A DNA stretch of 64,000 nt, from the NCBI GenBank assembly GCA_030762895.1, contig JAUPTC010000090.1:1-64000 (forward strand). The letters run 5' to 3'. The position numbers and the translations under genes were made by a program. The stretch is from Sophora flavescens (Eukaryota; Streptophyta; Magnoliopsida; Fabales; Fabaceae). The notes beneath the pieces are model-generated. The model did no database searches, had not been told where the DNA came from, and saw nothing but the letters and a program-made list of their open reading frames with translations. Below, one piece after another: positions 9,241-19,189 of this stretch (the first letter of the stretch is position 1; each line of letters opens with the position of its first letter).

Positions 9241-10062
9241 CGATATGATCCTAAAAAGGAACATGTAAAATTTCGGATCTATCCTTGAGTGACCAAGCAA
9301 AATTATAGAAGAAGATGAAATACAAAATTGGATAAGATGAGAAATGGGAGGTAGGCGCCACAAATCCAAGGGGATTTGATAAGCCAATGTGAGGTTCGCC
9401 ACAAGAATCTTGGATTCTTGATAAGAACAAGGGTTGGCTCAATGAAGAACCCAAGAGAGAAAACACTCTCACAATTGGAATCAATCCAAAATGAACTCAA
9501 AGTTATCATTCATCATGTAATAGGTGTGTACATATAGCATAGGGAAATAAAAACCAAAGGTCATCATAAGATGACATAAACTCCTAATAACTAGACATAA
9601 CTCTCCACTAAGTGGTTATTAAAAGAACATAACTATCCTACTTAAGAAAATAATAAAAGTGGTTCCATAACTTCTAAAAGGAGTTACCTAGGCATGCAAG
9701 CCAAAGGTTGCTCTCCTTTGTAAGTTCCAAAAACGTGCCAGCCACCATTCATAATGGGCCTTGCTCATTCATCAAGCTTAGTATAGCCCAATTAACATAT
9801 AACTCATTTAAGGTCCAAGAATTCGTATTAAACTTCCAGCCAGTTTTTCACCATGATAGAAGCCGAATTTGGTCAAGAGACCTGACATATGATTTGTAGA
9901 TAATTCCCTAAGCTTTCCAACGCACCAAAGAATGAATCAATTGGAGATTCGTAGCTCAAGATATGACCAAATCAAGCATACGGGTTCACCACAATGAAAA
10001 TAAAATTTTCATCAAAAATATTAATTTGGCCTCAAATTGGACATCATCCTTGGTTTGCATCA
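9241..10062 (-). mobile_element. Solo LTR C (822 bp)
   Basis: Matches the LTRs of C1 and C2 in minus orientation, running from GATATGATCC (first base mutated) to TTTGCATCA. Flanks are ttaag (9236-9240) and ttaac (10063-10067), a target duplication with one mismatch in the satellite. No internal region remains, as expected after recombination between the two LTRs. Leader hairpins lie at 9354-9490. Confidence 0.9.
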
Positions 10063-11842
10063 TTAACCCATGACCCTCATGCCATGATCCCATGGTAAAA
10101 CCATGACCATGTCGCCATGATCCCAAGGTTAACCCATGACCCTCATAATCCCATGGTTAACCCATGACCCTCTTGCCATGATCGTATGGTTAACCCAAAA
10201 CCCCTTGTCGTGATCCCATGGTTAATCCAGGACCCACTTGCCATGATTCCATTCTTAATCCATGGACCCACTTGCCATGATCCCTTGGTTAACCCATGAC
10301 CCTAACGCCATGATCCAATGGTTAGCCCATGACCCTCACGCCATGATACCATGGTTAACCCAAGACCCTCTTATCATGATCCCATGGTTAACCAATGACC
10401 CTCTTGCCATGATCCCAGGGTTAACCCAAGACACTGACGCCATAATCCCAGGGTTAACCCATGTGCCATTTGCCTTGATCCCATGGTTAACCCATGACCC
10501 TAACGCCATGGTCCCATGGTTAACCATGACCAACTTGCAATGATCCTATGGTTAACACATGACCCTCCTACCATGGTCCCATGGTTAACCCATGACCCTC
10601 ACTCCATGATCCCATGGTTAATGAATAAACCTCTTGTCATAATCCCATGGTCAACCCATGACCCTCTTGCATTGATCGCACGGTTAACCCAAGACACTCT
10701 TGCCATGATCACATGGTTTTCCCAATACCCCTTGTTGTGATCCCGTGGTTAATCCAGACCCACTTGCCAAGATTCCATGCTTAACCAATGACCCAGCTTG
10801 CCTTGATCCCATGGTTAACAATTGAACCTAACGCCATGATCCCATGGTTAACCCATGACCCTCACGCTTGATCCCACGGTTAACCCAGGACCCGCACGCC
10901 ATGATCCAATGGTTAACTCGTAACCCTCTTGTTATGATCCCCTGGTTAACCCTTGACCCTCTTACTATGATCCCATGGTTAACCCATGACCCCCCCCCAT
11001 GACCCTCTTGCATTGATCCCATGCTTAACACATGACCAACTTGCCATAATTCCATGGTAACCCATGACTCACTTGTCAAGATCCCATGGATAACCTATGA
11101 CCCTCTTGACATAATCCCATGGTTAACCCATGACATCGACACCATGATCCCATGTTTAACACATGACCTACTTGTCATGATCCCATTGTTAACCCTTGAC
11201 CCTCTTACCATGATCCCATGGTTAACCCATGACCCTCGCTCCTTGATCCCATGATTAACCCATGACCCTCACGCCATGATCCCATGGTTAAGGAAAATGA
11301 ACCTCTTGTCACGATCCCAAGGGTAACCCTTGACGCTCTTGCAATGATCCCAAGTTTAACCCATGACCCTTTTGCCATGATCACATGGTTAACCTATGAC
11401 CCACTTATCATGATACCATGTTAACCCATGACCCTAACGCCATGATCCCATGGTTAACCCCATGAACCTCACGCCATGATCCCATGGTTAAAACAAGACC
11501 CTCTTGTCATGATCCCATGGTTAACCCTTGTCCCTCTTTCCATGATCCCATTGTTAACCAATGACCCTGACACCATGATCCCATGGTTAACGCATAACCC
11601 TCTTGTCATGATCCTATGGTTAACCCTTGACCGTCTTGCCATGATCCCAAGGTTAACTTTTGACCCCGACGCCATGATCCCATGGTTAACCCATGACCCT
11701 CTTGCCATGATCCCATGGTTAACGCTGACCCTCTTACCATGATCCCATGGTTAACCCATGACCCCCATGCAGTGATCCCATGCTTAACCCATGATCTTTA
11801 CGCCATGATCCCATGGTTAAGGAAAATGAACCTCTTGTTGTG
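10063..11842 (+). repeat. 33-bp satellite array, plus orientation
   Basis: About 54 units continuing the array broken by the solo LTR at 9241-10062. CCCTCTTGCC and CCCTCACGCC variants are mixed, and a poly-C interruption lies near 10990. It ends abruptly at about 11842 in a purine-rich internal retrotransposon sequence without a recognisable LTR end. Confidence 0.92.
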
Positions 11843-12197
11843 ATGAAAATGTGAAAAAGAAGAATCAAGAAAAAAAATGTGAAAAAAATGAGAGTATGGA
11901 AAAAGAGTGAGAGACAAGAAAAGATGAGAGAAAAACAAAAAGTGAGGTGGGAAAAGTAAATGCATGTTTTGATGTTTTTCCTAACTCTTTGCCTACTTGT
12001 GTTGATTCTCTTTTGAAGGAAATCGAAGATGTTCCTCCAATGGAAGCTTGCAAGACAACCGATGTAATTAAAGATTTAATCCCAAAGGAAGCACCCAATG
12101 TGATTGTGAGGAATACTTTAGATGGACCGCCAATATCTAATTTTGGTGATGAAGATTGTTTCAATTCGAGGTCGAATTCACTCAAAGAAGGAGGGGA
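11843..12197 (+). mobile_element. 5'-truncated internal fragment of a non-autonomous element, with PPT
   Basis: Starts at the satellite junction with an A/G-rich Lys/Glu linker and runs to the PPT (12186-12197) and an LTR. The order linker, NACFD...CVDSLLKE, PKEAPNVIV, FGDEDCFNSRSNSLKEGGDD parallels element L: the region before RT is joined directly to the end of IN. No RT, RH or IN core is present. Confidence 0.75.
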
Positions 12198-12447
12198 TGA
12201 TATGAGCCAGGGGGGGGGGGGGGGGGGCAAGTCAACTTTTCAGAAGATTGATTTGAGCCCAATGAAGACCATGAATCAAGAAGCACTACAAGGGCTTGGT
12301 GGGCCTAAGACAAGAGCTAAAGTCAAGAAAGCCAAAGAAGTTATAGACCAAATAGTGTTAACCTTGATGGAAACAAGCCCAAGTTCAAGTTTTAATGGAG
12401 TGGGGACCAAAATGCTTACTTATCTCATCCAACTTGAAGACCCATGA
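11947..12447 (+). CDS. Remnant frame of the 11843 element, reading into its LTR
   Basis: A 166-residue frame. Its N-terminal part (VNACFDVFPNSLPTCVDSLLKEIEDVPPMEACK) is shared with element I. The middle (IPKEAPNVIVRNTLDGPPISNFGDEDCFNSRSNSLKEGGDDMSQ) joins the pre-RT region to the IN tail. It then reads through a run of about 17 G (poly-Gly) at the LTR start into the conserved tail LGGPKTRAKVKKAKEV...LTYLIQLEDP. It has no catalytic motif. A function is unknown; the PPT and LTR tail inside the frame are the notable part. Confidence 0.6.
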   Translation: MGKVNACFDVFPNSLPTCVDSLLKEIEDVPPMEACKTTDVIKDLIPKEAPNVIVRNTLDGPPISNFGDEDCFNSRSNSLKEGGDDMSQGGGGGGKSTFQKIDLSPMKTMNQEALQGLGGPKTRAKVKKAKEVIDQIVLTLMETSPSSSFNGVGTKMLTYLIQLEDP

Positions 12448-12996
12448 TGGGCTTGGACGTCCACCTCTTAAAAATAGCATTTTCTAGGTTATTTCTTTTA
12501 AATAAAGTGTAATAAGCTTGGTTTCATGAAGAATTTCGAATTTTAGGCTTAGATGGAGGTATCTTTTGGTTTGTATACCAAAATTAACTTCTTTAAGTTT
12601 TTAGCCTTTTTAATGTTTTGTTTTATTAGGGGTTACACTTTTAATGTGAGAAACAAGTGTGACCACCACATAATTAGGGGAATAAAGAAGGGATTTATGT
12701 GTAACAACCACATAATGGTGGAAAGAGAAAATTAACTCACCATTTAGTGGCATGATTTAGGCATAGTTAGTGAGGGGATTATGGAATCTTGAAAAGACAA
12801 GCTGTGAGCCAAAGTTGGCAGCCACACTCTATATGTATTACACCCCTAAACACGTGAATGATAACTTTGATGTTATTTTGGATTGAAATCCATTTGTGAG
12901 AATATTGTTCTCCTAGGTTCTTGGTTGAACCAAACTACTGTTCTTATCAAGAATCCACAATTCTTGTGGCGAACTTCATAGGCTTATCAAACAACC
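12198..12996 (+). mobile_element. LTR of D type, 3'-truncated
   Basis: Starts TGATATGAGCCAG right after a PPT and carries a long G run (about 12208-12226). It includes a second, mutated LTR-like start near 12253, a U3 inverted repeat near 12632 and leader hairpins from about 12870. It stops after the last hairpin (CAAACA/TGTTTG near 12985-12996) and is joined to RNase H sequence of another element at an ATGCTT-like point. The terminal part and the CA end are missing. Confidence 0.85.
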
Positions 12997-14526
12997 TTGT
13001 TTGATGCTTTGAATGTTGGTGTTGGAGCTGTTTTGATGCAAGAAGGGCATCCAATTGCTTATTTTAGTGAGAAATTAAATGGAGCTGCCCTTAATTATCC
13101 TACCTATGATAAGGAATTGTACACCTTAGTGAGGGCTTTGCAAACATGGGAACATTATCTTTTGCCCAAAGAGTTTGTAATTCATAGTGATCATGAGTCC
13201 TTGAAGTATTTGAAAGGACAAGGAAAGTTGAATAAGAGACATGCAAAATGGGTTGAGTTTCTTGAATAGTTCCCATATGTGATTAAGCACAAAAAAGGTA
13301 AGGCCAACATTGTGGCGGATGCACTTTCAAGAAGGTATACCTTACTCTCCACCCTTGAAACAAAAATGTTTGGGCTTGAATGCATTAAAGAATTGTATGA
13401 GCATGATAAAGATTTTTCCCATATCTATGCTAAATGTTTACATTCGGCTCAAAATGGGTATTTTAAGCACCAAGGGTTTTTGTTTAAAGAGAAGAGATTA
13501 TGTGTGCCCAAAGGTTCCATAAGAGATTTGCTTTTGAAAGAAGCTCATGAAGGTGGCCTAATGGGGCATTTTGGGGTTCTAAAGACTTTAGATATGTTGC
13601 ATGAGCATTTTCATTGGCCACACATGAAACATGATGTGCAAAAGCTTTGTGAAAAATGCATTGTTTGTAAAAGGTCAAAATCTAAAGTGATGCCTCACGG
13701 TCTTTACACTCCTTTGCCTATTCCTGATTTTCCTTGGATTGATTTATCAATGGATTTTGTTGTGGGACTACCTAGGACGAGGAATGGAAAGGATTCAATT
13801 TTTGTCGTGGTGGATAGATTTTCAAAAATGGCACATTTTATACCATGCAAAAAGGTAGATGGATCAGCTTGTCATGTTGCTGATTTGTTCTTTAAGGAAG
13901 TGGTAAGGCTTCATGGCCTTCCTAGAAGTATTGTTAGTGATAGGGACACAAAGTTCCTAAGTCATTTTTGGAGGACATTGTGGGGAAAGCTAGGTACAAA
14001 GCTTCTCTTCTCCACTACTTGCCATCCCCAAACGGATGGGAAAACTGAAGTAGTAAATAGGACACTTTGTTCCCTTCTAAGGGCTGTGATTAACAAGAAT
14101 ATTAAGTCTTGGGAGGAGTGTTTGCCTCATGTGGAATTTGCATATAATAGGGTTGTTCATAGTACTACTCAATATTCTCCTTTTGAGGTTGTTTATGGAT
14201 TTAACCCTTTAACTTCTCTTGATTTATTGCCATTGCCCAATTCTTCAATTTTAAAGCATAAAGATGGCAGGGCTAAAGCGGAATATGTGAGGAAGTTACA
14301 TGAGCAAATGAAGGCTCAAATTGAAAAGAGGACAGAAAGTTATGTTAAGCAAGCCAACAAAGGGAGGAGGAAGGTGGTATTTGAACCCGGAGATTGGGTT
14401 TGGGTGCACATGAGAAAGGAACGATTTCCTCCCCAAAGGAAAAATAAGCTTCAACCAAGAGGAGATGGGCCATTTCAAGTGGTGGCCAAGATCAATATTA
14501 GTATACAAGATAGATCTTCTTGGTGA
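12997..14526 (+). pseudogene. pol: RNase H - integrase fragment of an autonomous element, one internal stop
   Basis: Begins inside RNase H (DALNVGVGAVLMQEGHPIAYFSEKL) and reads to the IN C-terminal domain. A TAG at 13267-13269 (after WVEFLE) interrupts an otherwise open frame. IN is complete in outline: HHCC (AHEGGLMGHFG, CEKCIVC), DDE (SMDFVVGLP, IVSDRDTKF, HPQTDGKTE) and GPF (RGDGPFQVVAK). A frameshift at about 14500 moves the C-terminus to 14465-14830. Gag, PR and RT are absent, since the 5' side is cut at 12996. Close relative of G and A. Confidence 0.9.
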
Positions 14527-14830
14527 GTACGGTGGAATTATTGCAACTTTCAATGTGGTTGATTTATCTCTTTTTGATGTAGGTGATGAAGATTTCAATT
14601 CGAGGTCGAATTCACTTCAAGAAGGAGGGGATGATATGAGCCTAATAAGGAGCATGGATCAAGGAGCATTACAAGGACTTGGTGGACCTATGACAAGAGC
14701 TAGGATCAAGAAAGCCCAAGAAGTCCTAAATCAAATGGTGACAACTTTAATTGAAGCAAGCCCAAATTCAAGTCTTGATGGAGTGGAGCCCAAATTGGTC
14801 ACTTTTCTCATCCAACTTGAAGACCCATGA
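14465..14830 (+). CDS. Pol C-terminal tail reading into LTR D'
   Basis: Continues the preceding Pol after a frameshift: DLLGEYGGIIATFNVVDLSLFDVGDEDFNSRSNSLQEGGDDMS, across the PPT, then 60 codons of LTR with GLGGPMTRARIKKAQEVLNQM and the terminus LVTFLIQLEDP. The same tail, with family-specific spacing, ends Pol in every LTR family here except C, H and I. Confidence 0.8.
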   Translation: MGHFKWWPRSILVYKIDLLGEYGGIIATFNVVDLSLFDVGDEDFNSRSNSLQEGGDDMSLIRSMDQGALQGLGGPMTRARIKKAQEVLNQMVTTLIEASPNSSLDGVEPKLVTFLIQLEDP

Positions 14831-15422
14831 TGGCTTGGAAGCCCACTTCTCTAAAGTAGTATTTTCTAGTTTATTTTAATTCAATAAAAGTGTAATAAAT
14901 TTTGGACGGTGCACATGTTAATTATGCTTGTGTGGACGGTGCACATGTTAATTATCTTGTGTGGACGATGTACATGTTAATTTTGCTTGTGTGGACGGTG
15001 CACATGTTAATTATGCTTGTGTGGACGGTGCACATGTTAATTGGGAGGGCAACCTTTGGCTTGCATGCCTAGGAAACTCCTTTTTAGTCATGAACCACTT
15101 TTCCTATATGTATGCATCTAGAACATGAATAGAAAATTGACTTGGATGTTGAATTTGGATTGATTCCAATTGTGAGGGTTTTGTCTCTCTTTGGTTCTGG
15201 ATTGAGCCACCCCGATCTTATCAAGAATCCAAGATTCTTGTGGCGATCTTCACTAGGCTTATCAAATCCCCTTGGATTTGTGGTGCCATTCCACCCCTAA
15301 TCTTCACCCATTTACTTGTTTCTTTCTTTCTAAGTTATGAACACAATTCTGGTTGGTTTAAAATGAATGATTAATTCAACCTAAGATCATCAAAAGGCAA
15401 CCTATCCATTTGGTTGTCATCA
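14632..15422 (+). mobile_element. 3' LTR (D' type) with 30-bp repeats
   Basis: TGATATGAGCC follows a GAAGGAGGGGA tract. The LTR ends GTTGTCATCA at 15422 against minus-orientation satellite. It lacks the roughly 40-bp extended start seen in LTRs D, E and F. U3 holds five head-to-tail 30-bp repeats (14904-15045). Leader hairpins lie at about 15155-15290, with GTGGTGCC instead of GTGGCGCC. The last 54 bases recur at 20164-20217. Confidence 0.88.
14904..15045 (+). repeat. 30-bp U3 tandem repeat (four full copies and a partial)
   Basis: Each unit starts GGACGGTGCACATGTTAATT and ends ATGCTTGTGT, with a GTGCAC palindrome. The same unit is in the LTRs of element I with other copy numbers (one and a partial at 43627, three and a partial at 45279). 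U3 repeats of this kind often act as enhancers; that is inference here. Confidence 0.85.
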
Positions 15423-15509
15423 GTTAACCATGGGAACATGGCGTGAGGGTCAAGGGTTAACCATGGGATCATGGCGTGAGGGTCAATGGTTAACGATGGG
15501 AATATGGCC
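15369..15509 (+). repeat. 141-bp direct duplication, left copy
   Basis: Covers the last 54 bases of LTR D' plus the first satellite units. It is repeated at 20164-20304 with one difference seen (gtcatcag versus gtcataag). The pair brackets the 15510-20163 block. Confidence 0.88.
15423..15509 (-). repeat. Short satellite tract, minus orientation
   Basis: Between two and three 33-bp units in the orientation opposite to the arrays at 8067-11842, directly after the end of LTR D'. It is part of the 141-bp duplication. Confidence 0.88.
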
Positions 15510-15708
15510 TTTGATGAGGTTGCCTTTGATGATCTTTTTGGTTGAATTTTTTAACACAAATTCGTGTAACACTTTGTAACCAAGATTAAAGTGAAGAAAG
15601 AAAGAAAATGGATGAGTAAGAAGATGATGATGGCGCCACAAAACAAGAGTTTTGATAAGCCAAGTGAGGTTCGCCACAAGAATCTTGGATTCTTGATGAG
15701 AACAATAG
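15510..15708 (-). mobile_element. LTR B (minus), left part, terminus lost
   Basis: Matches the end of LTR B in minus orientation but lacks its terminal 15-20 bases. It continues at 18399-19189 and 20135-20163, interrupted by C1 and by solo LTR E. It is therefore an old solo or truncated LTR, older than both insertions. Confidence 0.88.
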
Positions 15709-16526
15709 TGATGCAAACCAAGGATGATGTCCAATTTGAGGCCAAATTAATATTTTTGATGAAAATTTTATTTTCATTGTGGTGAACCCGTATGCTTGAT
15801 TTGGTCAGATCTTGAGCTACGAATCTCCGATTGATGAATTCTTTGGTGCGTTGGAAAGATTAGGGAATTATCTACAAATCACATCTCAGGCTTCTTGAAC
15901 AAATTCGGCTTCTATCATGGTGAAAAAGGGCTGCAAGTTTAATACGAATTCTTGACCTTAAATGAGTTATATGTTAATTGGGCTACACTAAGCTTGATGA
16001 ATGAGCAAGGCTCATTATGAATGGTGGCTGGCACATTTTTGGAACTTAGAAAGGAGAGCAACCTTTGGCTTGCATGCCTAGGTAATTCCTTTAGAAGTTA
16101 TGGAACCACTTTTATTATTTTCTTAAGTAGGATAGTTATGTTCTTTTAATAACCACTTAGTGGAGAGTTATGTCTAGTTATTAGGAGTTTATGTCAGCTT
16201 ATGATGACCTTTGGTTTTTATTTCCCTATGCTATATGTACACACCTATTACATGATGAATGATAACTTTGAGTTCATTTTGGATTGATTCCAATTGTGTG
16301 TGTGTTTTCTCTCTTGGGTTCTTCATTGAGCCAACCCTTGTTCTAATCAAGAATCCAAGATTCTTGTGGCGAACCTCACATTGGCTTATCAAATCCCCTT
16401 GGATTTGTGGCGCCTACCTCCCATTTCTCATCTTATCCAATTTTGTATTTCATCTTCTTCTATAATTTTTGTTGTCACTCAAGGATAGATCCGAAAATAT
16501 ATATGTTCCTTGCTAGGATCATATCA
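15709..16526 (+). repeat. 5' LTR of C1
   Basis: TGATGCAAACC to GGATCATATCA. TATA-like CTATATGTAC lies at about 16231-16240. Leader hairpins follow at about 16285-16412, including GAGTTCATT-adjacent TTGGA/TCCAA and CAAATCC/GGATTTG. No Pol-tail frame is evident at its start, unlike the A, B, D, F, G and J LTRs. Confidence 0.92.
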
Positions 16527-16616
16527 TTTGGTATCGAGCCATCCTTCCTAGAGTGACTTATGATTTTGTTTTTTCAATTTTTTTCGGAAGTTTGAATTTT
16601 TCTTAGTGGGTTCTTC

Positions 16617-17180
16617 ATGGAGTCACTAATGAAGAAAAATGATGCCAAGAAAATGGAGGATCTGTTCTATTCTAGATGCTATGTGAAGAACAAGATATGT
16701 AGCTTGGTCATTGATAGAAAGGGTTACATCAACCTAGCTAGTACCACCATGGTGCAAAAGTTGGGACTTCCTCTTCTAGAGCATCCACAACCGTACGTCA
16801 TTTGGAGCATCCCGGAGTTTAGTGATTTTGGTGACGTGATGGTGAACAAACAAGTACGAGTGCCATTCCGGATTGGGAGATATGAAGATGACGTTTTATG
16901 TGATGTGGTGCCCATGGAAACAAAGCACTTGTTACTTGGGCGTCCATGGAGGATTGAACGAGAAGCAAAATATGATGTCTACAACAATAGGTACTCATTT
17001 GTAATTAATAATCGTAAAATTACTCTTGGATCATTGTCACCAAAACAAGTGTATGAAGATCAAATGTACTTGAAAGGAGAGAGTGAGAAAAAAAGAATGA
17101 TTGAGAAAACAATAAAAGAAGAGTGTTCGGTGAATGAGGAAAGCAAAGAAGGAGAAGTAATAAAAAAATGCAAGCCATGA
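16617..17180 (+). CDS. Protease-like protein of C1 with altered active site
   Basis: A 187-residue frame from the ATG at 16617. YSRCYVKNKICSLVIDRKGYINLAS aligns with HSRCLIQGKVCSLIIDGGSCANVVS of autonomous PR, so the Asp stays but G-G-S-C became R-K-G-Y. The rest of the fold is well kept (WSIPEFSDFGDVMVNKQVRVPFRIGRY, LCDVVPMETKHLLLGRPWRIER, LSPKQVYEDQMY). H-family elements encode a close homologue with DRRGY. Preserved frame plus consistent loss of the D-S/T-G type motif argues against proteolysis; the role is unknown. A frameshift at about 17165 cuts off the charged tail, which continues at 17203. Confidence 0.85.
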   Translation: MESLMKKNDAKKMEDLFYSRCYVKNKICSLVIDRKGYINLASTTMVQKLGLPLLEHPQPYVIWSIPEFSDFGDVMVNKQVRVPFRIGRYEDDVLCDVVPMETKHLLLGRPWRIEREAKYDVYNNRYSFVINNRKITLGSLSPKQVYEDQMYLKGESEKKRMIEKTIKEECSVNEESKEGEVIKKCKP

Positions 17181-17202
17181 GAAAAAGGTAGAAGAAAAGG
17201 GA

Positions 17203-17523
17203 ATGGAGGAAAACAAACAGAATGAAAAAGATGTTGAGAAAAAGGTGGAGACTGCATTTTTTGAAGGGGAAAATAAAAAGAAAAAAATTGAGGCAAAGGT
17301 TGAAAGAAGAATTGAGAGTCTTCCTATAAAAGAAAATAAGGTGAAGGGAACAATGTTGGCAAGGCAGCCTATATATATCTTTCTATGTAAAGATGCTTGT
17401 TTGACTACTAATGCAAACTCTTTGCCTAGAGGTGATGACTCTATTTTGAAGGAAGTTGAAGAAACAATTCCAAGAGAGGTGCCCCATGGATTCAAAATGG
17501 TTGTGTTTGAACCCGGAGGATAA
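17203..17523 (+). CDS. Charged C-terminal part of the C1 protein
   Basis: 106 residues: a Lys/Glu-rich, coiled-coil-like stretch (NEKDVEKKVETAFFEGENKKKK), then MLARQPIYIFLCKDACLTTNA, homologous to the pre-RT segment of autonomous Pol (LVSRQPLYILYCREFCLNSNA). It ends EEVEETIPREVPHGF-KMVVFEPGG and stop. PREVPHG is the RT N-terminal border, and VVFEPGD begins the IN C-terminal domain in G and J, so everything between has been deleted. In C2 the same protein is one frame with the domain above. Confidence 0.8.
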   Translation: MEENKQNEKDVEKKVETAFFEGENKKKKIEAKVERRIESLPIKENKVKGTMLARQPIYIFLCKDACLTTNANSLPRGDDSILKEVEETIPREVPHGFKMVVFEPGG

Positions 17524-17579
17524 AGAAGACTCCTTAAGGCAATAAATTCGAGGTCGAATTCTTTTCAAGAGGGAGGGAA

Positions 17580-18398
17580 TGATGCAAACCAAGGATGATG
17601 TCCAATTTGAGGCCAAATTAATATTTTTGATGAAAATTTTATTTTCATTGTGGTGAACCCGTATACTTGATTTGATCATATCTTGGGCTACGAATCTCCG
17701 ATTGATGCATTCTTTGGTGCGCTGGAAAGCTTAGGGAATTATCTACAAATCATATATCAGGCCTCTTGACCAGATTCGGCTTCTATCATGGTGAAAAAAG
17801 GCTTCAAGTTTAATACGAATTCTTGGACCTTAAATGAGTTATATGTTAATTGGGTTACACTAAGCTTGATGAATGAGCAAGTCCCATTATGAATGGTGGC
17901 TGGCACGTTTTTGGAACTTACAAAGGAGAGCAACCTTTGGCTTGCATGCCTAGGTAACTCCTTTAGAAGTTATGGAACCACTTTTATTATTTTCTTAAGT
18001 AGGATAGTTATGTTCTTTTAATAACCACTTAGTGGAGAGTTATGTCTAGTTATTAGGAGTTTATGTCAGCTTATGATGACCTTTGGTTTTTATTTCCCTA
18101 TGCTATATGTACACACCTATTACATGATGAATGATAACTTTGAGTTCATTTTGGATTGATTCCAAGTGTGAGAGTGTTTTCTCTCTTGGGTTCTTCATTG
18201 AGCCAACCCTTGTTCTTATCAAGAATCCAAGATTCTTGTGGCGAACCTCACATTGGCTTATCAAATCCCCTTGGATTTGTGGCGCCTACCTCCCATTTCT
18301 CATCTTATCCAATTTTGTATTTCATCTTCTTCTATAATTTTTGTTGTCACTCAAGGATAGATCCGAAAATATATATGTTCCTTGCTAGGATCATAACA
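17580..18398 (+). repeat. 3' LTR of C1
   Basis: Nearly identical to 15709-16526. It ends GGATCATAACA with one terminal change. Leader hairpins lie at about 18157-18284. Confidence 0.92.
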
Positions 18399-19189
18399 AA
18401 TATATTGGTTCAACCAAGAACCTAGGAGAAAAAAATTCTCACAAAATGGATTTGATCCAAAAATAACATCAAAGTTACCATTTCATGTGTTTGTCACAAA
18501 TTACATATAGTTGGGCAGCCAACTTTTGGCTTCCAAAACCAAACCATAACCCCCACTTAATTGGCCTAATTCATGACCTTAAACACTCACTTATTCCCAC
18601 TTAACTCAGCCATCATAACATGAGTTAATTTGCCTAAAACCCCCTCATAATGTAGCCACCAAATCATTCAACTCAGCCATAAGACTATGAAGGTTACGCC
18701 CCCCCCCCTTCTTGACTCTTCATCCCCCTAATTATGTGGTGGTTACACTTGCTTCTCACATTAAAAGTGTAACCCCCATAATTAAATCAATTTATTCAAA
18801 CTACCACACACTAGTTTAGGAGTTCTTGTAGCATGCAAGCTAAAGATTCCTCCCACTAAGACACATACAAATTCGTTTTCCAACATGGATTACAAGTGGG
18901 CTGCCCCAAAAACATCACTTAGTAATTGGGCTCACTCATAAAACCCATTTACACTTATTGAATTAAAATAAACAACTAAAATTGGACTCTTCTTCATGTT
19001 GCACGCCCCTCTTGTCATGGATCCTTTAGTTGGATAATGTAAGTTAATAATTTGGGCTTCATTCCATCCAATCTTGCATTTGGGCTTGCTTCCATGATGA
19101 GAACCATAGTTTGAATCAACACTTGTTGGGCTTTCTTGGTTGTAACATTTGTCATTGGCCCACCAAGTCCTTGTCTAGCTTCTTGAACC
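18399..19189 (-). mobile_element. LTR B (minus), middle part
   Basis: Continues LTR B after the C1 insertion. It includes the leader start, TATA-like region and U3 inverted repeat (about 18730-18790) and carries a poly-C tract at about 18701-18710. It is interrupted at 19189 by solo LTR E. Confidence 0.9.

Larger units (their letters stand above)
15709..18398 (+). mobile_element. C1: complete non-autonomous LTR retrotransposon
   Basis: LTRs at 15709-16526 (818 bp) and 17580-18398 (819 bp). The PBS is TGGTATCGAGCC at 16529 and the PPT is CAAGAGGGAGGGAA at 17566-17579. Flanking aatag (15704-15708) and aatat (18399-18403) are a target duplication with one change, inside LTR B. The internal region is only about 1.05 kb and encodes a protease-like protein and a charged tail, but no Gag core, RT, RH or IN. 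It must borrow the machinery of an autonomous relative. A second complete copy is at 24581-27244. Confidence 0.93.

Noticed and set aside
10262..10543. Open frames reading MIPWLTHDPHA repeats (also 11476, 20615, 21074, 27286, 41191, 42596, 43053, 63252)
   Set aside because: They follow from a repeat unit whose length is a multiple of three. Units vary freely and no start context or other coding sign is present.
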